Assembly: GCA_020686985.1 (NCBI GenBank)
Contig: JAJEPU010000007.1
Coordinates: forward strand, 1-64,000
Source of the DNA: Brotaphodocola catenula
GTDB taxonomy: Bacteria; Bacillota; Clostridia; Lachnospirales; Lachnospiraceae
Direction: 5' to 3'
DNA: 64,000 nucleotides
Shown piece by piece: positions 61,193-64,000 of this stretch. Made by a program: the position numbers and the translations under genes. The notes beneath the pieces are model-generated. The model had not been told where the DNA came from, did not search any database, and saw only the letters and a list, made by a program, of their open reading frames with translations. Every line of letters starts with the position of its first letter. Position 1 is the stretch's first letter.

Positions 61193-62311
61193 ATGGAGGA
61201 AATGTGGCTGGAGTATTTCAGGCAGTATCTGGGGCAGGAATTTCCGAAATTTTTGAGCGAGAAAGTGTGGAATTACAAGGATGATCTGTGTGTGATTGGA
61301 GCACATGATCTTGCAGAGGCGACGGGAGATCTAGAGTGGGATGCATTTCTTGTAAATCAGGCACACTGGCTGATGGCGGAAGATGGAACGGTTGCCAACT
61401 GGAAAGAGGGCGAGAACAACATCGACAAGATCAGTTTTGGAAAGTCGCTCAGAATTTTGCGGGATCTCACGGGCGATCCGGACTCGAAATATGCGGTTGC
61501 AGTGGAGTGCGCGTATGAGTTTTTGAAGCATTATCCGAGAACGGAGACTGGAAATTTCTGGCATAAGGACATTTATCCGAATCAGGTCTGGCTCGATGGA
61601 CTCTACATGGCGATGCCGTTTTATGCAAAGACGATTGCGGAAAATGGAGACGATCGCTGGGATGACATCATTGACCAGTTTGAGAGCGCGCACCGTCTGC
61701 TCAGGGATGAAAAGAAAAAGCTCTATGTGCATGGCTGTGATGTGAGTAAAAAGGCGGACTGGGCAGATCCTGAGACTGGAAGAAGCCCGGGAGTCTGGCT
61801 TCGCGCGGAGGGATGGTATCTGATGGCACTCTGCGATGTCTATGAGCTTGCAAAAGGTCGTACTGGGCGTGCAGAAAAGCTACGAGAACTTCTTGAGCGT
61901 GCCGTCGAGGGAATTCTTCTCTATCAGGATCAGAAGACGGGAATGTTCTATCAGAGTGTGGACCACGCGGAACTTGAGGGAAACTATTTAGAGACTTCTG
62001 GAAGTGCGATGGTTGCCTATGCGCTGATGAAAGGAACAAGACTTGGAATTCTCCGTGCAGATCTTGGAGCGGAGGGAGAGCGGATTCTGGAAGGAATTCG
62101 GACTTCCTATTTAAAGCGAGAGGATGATGGTCTGCATCTTTATGGAATCTGTGCGAGTGCCGGACTTGGAGCGGGACCTGATCCGCATAACCGCAAAGAC
62201 CGGACTGGAAAGCCTGAGTACTATGTGAGTGAAGTGCAGATGCGGGATAACCAGCACGGAAGTGCAGTGTGCATGATGGCGGTCAGTGAGCTTCTGCGAC
62301 GGAAACACTAA
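61193..62311 (+). CDS. GH105 unsaturated rhamnogalacturonyl hydrolase
   Basis: A 372-residue (alpha/alpha)6-barrel enzyme that releases unsaturated galacturonate from pectin lyase products. Landmarks are FWHKDIYPNQVWLDGLYMAMPF (metal-free catalytic Asp in WLDGLYM), SPGVWLRAEGWYLMALCDV, and the late LETSGSAMVAYALMKG. There is no signal peptide, in line with intracellular action in this family. ATG 61193 follows AAAGGAGAAGG; an upstream ATG at 61142 lies in the simple-sequence spacer. It probably works after GH28 on imported oligosaccharides, feeding KdgK. Confidence 0.92.
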   Translation: MEEMWLEYFRQYLGQEFPKFLSEKVWNYKDDLCVIGAHDLAEATGDLEWDAFLVNQAHWLMAEDGTVANWKEGENNIDKISFGKSLRILRDLTGDPDSKYAVAVECAYEFLKHYPRTETGNFWHKDIYPNQVWLDGLYMAMPFYAKTIAENGDDRWDDIIDQFESAHRLLRDEKKKLYVHGCDVSKKADWADPETGRSPGVWLRAEGWYLMALCDVYELAKGRTGRAEKLRELLERAVEGILLYQDQKTGMFYQSVDHAELEGNYLETSGSAMVAYALMKGTRLGILRADLGAEGERILEGIRTSYLKREDDGLHLYGICASAGLGAGPDPHNRKDRTGKPEYYVSEVQMRDNQHGSAVCMMAVSELLRRKH

Positions 62312-62422
62312 AAGAAATTGAACATGTAATGGATTTTTAAAGTCTTTATACTGTATAGAATCTTATTTTATATGGTAATAATGTTATGATGTAGTTTTAT
62401 GATTTGAGGTAAAACAAATCTA

Positions 62423-62439
62423 GTATCTGGTATCTGGTA
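62423..62439 (+). repeat. Short tandem TATCTGG repeat
   Basis: TATCTGG occurs twice in a row (62425-62438), directly beside the structured element at 62441-62577. May be part of it. Confidence 0.4.
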
Positions 62440-62440
62440 C

Positions 62441-62577
62441 GGCTCCGACAGCTGGATAAGTCATGCAAACGCGCTCTCGCTCCGGGTCCGACGTAGTGGT
62501 GCATAAGGTCGCAAAAGACGCGACCTAAACACCGACGTCTCACACGGGTTTGCATCGACTTTCCCACTGCCGGAGCC
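62441..62577 (-). ncRNA. Unidentified long-stem structured RNA element
   Basis: A 137-base element with an almost continuous basal stem: GGCTCCG/CGGAGCC (62441-62447/62571-62577), AAGTC/GACTT (62458-62462/62557-62561), ATGCAAAC/GTTTGCAT (62463-62470/62548-62555). The interior has GACGT/ACGTC, GGTG/CACC and AGGTCGC/GCGACCT (62506-62512/62520-62526). The base beside the first stem pairs as G-U only on the minus strand (A-C on plus), extending the stem by CAG/CTG, so the RNA is probably minus-strand. It matches no RNA family I can recall. It could be a non-coding RNA or a mobile repeat. Confidence 0.5.
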
Positions 62578-62722
62578 TTTGCTACATTATCTTCAAGCAT
62601 TACATATCCATTTTGCTTTATATGTGTAATTTGTTTTTAGCCTCTATCATTTTTCCAACTATTAAAAATTGATCTGGGAGATAACCATATTATGCTTCGT
62701 AGAAAAAAATATGAATTCGTGC

Positions 62723-62728
62723 TATAAT
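62723..62728 (+). promoter_or_regulatory. -10 box before the kdgK leader
   Basis: TATAAT followed by G. The -35 region (about 62700-62705) is weak. It would place the transcript start near 62735, giving a leader of about 190 nt. Confidence 0.5.
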
Positions 62729-62740
62729 GGATGCGGAAAA

Positions 62741-62874
62741 TGTTACTGTTCACGGGTAGGCATTTTCTGAACTGAAAATGCCGTAAAATATAGTAGTGGT
62801 AGCAGATTTTGCCGATTTGGAATACGAAGCATCGGCAAAATCGGTTATTGTTTGCGCAAAGCGTGAACAATAAC
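62741..62874 (+). ncRNA. Structured leader of kdgK with competing helices
   Basis: Hairpin A is GGCATTTTC/GAAAATGCC (62759-62767/62774-62782, perfect 9 bp). Hairpin B is GATTTTGCCGAT/ATCGGCAAAATC (62805-62816/62831-62842, perfect 12 bp). Hairpin C (62844-62857 with 62861-62874) has 14 bp, two of them G-U pairs valid only on the plus strand. The 3' arm of C can instead pair with 62743-62754 (11 of 12), enclosing A and B. Two mutually exclusive folds are typical of a riboswitch or attenuator; no T-run follows, so control would be translational. Confidence 0.5.
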
Positions 62875-62925
62875 TGAAAATACGAATCGAACAGGTATTG
62901 AATGCGTTCGGAAGGAATGAGAAAA

Positions 62926-63957
62926 ATGGAAAAGAAAAAGAAAGTACTCACGTTTGGAGAGATTATGCTCCGTTTAAAGACTCCAGAACATCTGCGGATT
63001 GTGCAGGCGGATGGGTTTGAGGCGAGCTATGGCGGTGCGGAGGCGAATGTGTCGGCGTCGCTTGCGATGTTTGAAGATCCGGTACATTTTGTGACGAAAC
63101 TGCCGGACAATCCGGTGGGAATGGCGGCGCTCGGAGAACTGCGCCGTTTTGGAGTTGATACCTCCCGTGTTGTGAGGGGCGGAAAACGTCTTGGTATCTA
63201 TTATTTTGAGAAGGGCAGTGATATTCGTCCGACGAATGTGGTCTATGATCGAGAATACAGTGCATTTTCTATGGCAGAGGCGAGAGAGTTTGACTGGGAG
63301 ACTCTGCTTGCGGATGTGGATGTTTTTTACTTTTCGGGTGTAACTCCGGCAGTCAGTGAGTCTGTGCATCAGGCGGTTAAGAATGCTCTGAAAGTCTGCA
63401 CCGAGCGAGGAATTGAGGTTGTCTGTGACTTGAATTACCGCTCAAAGATGTGGAGCAGTGAACGCGCCCAGCAGGTGATGGGAGAGTTAATGAAGGATGT
63501 GACGATCTGCATCGCCAATGATGAGGATTTTGAGTCCTCGCTTGGAATTCATGCCTTTGACGGTGATATGGCGCACGGAATTGACCAGATTGACACTTAT
63601 AAGCGTGGAATGAAGGAGATCATGGAGCGTTATCCGAATTGCCATGCAGTTGCAAGTGTTCTGCGAAATATGCATACCGTGGAGGATGGAGATTGGATGG
63701 GAATCTATCTGACTGGCGATACGTTTTTTGAAACTCCGGTTCATACGGTACACAGTCTTGAAGCAGTAGGAGCTGGAGATGCGTTTGCCGGAGCTCTGCT
63801 TCACGGTCTTGTGAATGGATTTACACCTCAGAAGATGATTGACTTTGCGATTGCGGGAAGTGTCATGAAGTTGATGATTCAGTATGACTTCAATGTCGTG
63901 AATGAAGCAGAAATTCTGCGGATTATGAAGTCGAATGACACAAACTTGCAGAGATAA
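62926..63957 (+). CDS. kdgK: 2-dehydro-3-deoxygluconokinase (PfkB family)
   Basis: A 343-residue ribokinase-family enzyme that phosphorylates 2-keto-3-deoxygluconate. FGEIMLRLKTPEHLRIVQADGFEASYGGAEANVSASLA is the typical KdgK opening; VTKLPDNPVGMAALGELRRFGVDTS follows. The PfkB signature with the catalytic Asp is LEAVGAGDAFAGALLHG (about residue 285). ATG 62926 follows GGAAGGA; an in-frame ATG at 62902 lacks a site. The product, KDPG, would be split by an aldolase not seen here. It ends the pectin catabolic block and is preceded by the structured leader at 62741-62874. Confidence 0.93.
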   Translation: MEKKKKVLTFGEIMLRLKTPEHLRIVQADGFEASYGGAEANVSASLAMFEDPVHFVTKLPDNPVGMAALGELRRFGVDTSRVVRGGKRLGIYYFEKGSDIRPTNVVYDREYSAFSMAEAREFDWETLLADVDVFYFSGVTPAVSESVHQAVKNALKVCTERGIEVVCDLNYRSKMWSSERAQQVMGELMKDVTICIANDEDFESSLGIHAFDGDMAHGIDQIDTYKRGMKEIMERYPNCHAVASVLRNMHTVEDGDWMGIYLTGDTFFETPVHTVHSLEAVGAGDAFAGALLHGLVNGFTPQKMIDFAIAGSVMKLMIQYDFNVVNEAEILRIMKSNDTNLQR

Positions 63958-64000
63958 GAATATAATTTTCAGAATATTCTAATTTAAGAAAAAATTGCGA
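63958..64000. other. Right edge of window
   Basis: Forty-three AT-rich bases after kdgK. No terminator or gene is visible before the window ends. Confidence 0.5.

Noticed and set aside
62397..62600. Minus-strand frame of 67 codons over the structured element
   Set aside because: The bases are committed to long RNA-type stems; no ribosome site, and the peptide is Arg/His/Cys-rich without a fold.

Overview
The window looks like chromosomal DNA of a spore-forming gut Firmicute of the Lachnospiraceae type; I cannot name the genus. The reasons are clostridial gene families (glnA followed by an ANTAR regulator, DUF1540, DUF1836, a YerC/TrpR-like protein, a leaderless SPOR-tailed amidase), strong AGGAGG ribosome sites, a T-box thrS leader, and anaerobe-style sugar-acid and pectin catabolism. 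I see no rRNA or tRNA genes, no prophage and no CRISPR array. The only transposase is a truncated IS4-type fragment at the left edge.

Layout. 1-1.05 kb: IS remnant and a Cys/Gly-rich small protein. 1.3-3.1 kb: gluconate 5-dehydrogenase-like SDR behind three TTGTATACAA-type sites, then a GntR/FCD regulator. 3.4-8.2 kb: GH25 lysozyme, two unrecognised proteins with low-complexity tracts, a transglutaminase-like protein and an NhaC antiporter. 8.2-14.1 kb (minus): TrkH-TrkA-small membrane protein-KdpD-KdpE, a potassium uptake system joined to the Kdp sensor pair without kdpABC. 14.3-14.5 kb: an unidentified structured RNA candidate. 14.8-20.4 kb: jetA-jetB-jetC, a Wadjet/MksBEF-type SMC operon with no jetD. 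20.6-22 kb: glucarate dehydratase. 22.3-25.2 kb: HPr-like protein, then a T-box leader, a palindromic repeat and thrS. 25.4-35.9 kb: DUF1540 protein, structured leader plus mgtE, ArsR/HMA/P1B-ATPase zinc-cadmium efflux genes, a second NhaC, glnA-ANTAR, dapF, Lrp and a 23-residue membrane peptide. 36-46 kb: amidase, two overlapping LysR genes, polysaccharide deacetylase, D,D-carboxypeptidase, GGDEF protein, MATE pump, orphan NMT1-type binding protein. 46.5-53.9 kb: HAD phosphatase, YerC, DUF1836, PcrA helicase, RlmD methyltransferase. 54.3-64 kb: tctCBA carboxylate transporter, alpha/beta hydrolase, GH28, GH105 and KdgK.

How the genes fit together. The 54-64 kb block, with the sugar-acid genes at 1.3 kb and 20.6 kb, suggests import and intracellular breakdown of pectin-derived oligogalacturonides: GH28 and GH105 trim them, hexuronates are converted, and KdgK phosphorylates 2-keto-3-deoxygluconate. 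The cell-wall genes (GH25, amidase, deacetylase, D,D-carboxypeptidase) fit a sporulating Gram-positive.

The most interesting non-coding items are: a palindromic repeat that begins exactly at the T-tract of an intrinsic terminator in each copy seen; structured leaders before mgtE and kdgK; two minus-strand structured elements (14.3-14.5 kb and 62.4-62.6 kb) where wobble pairs favour one strand; a thrS T-box whose specifier reads as a serine codon; and a promoter-terminator unit of about 70 nt before lrp. Simple-sequence expansion is unusually common, both within genes and between them.
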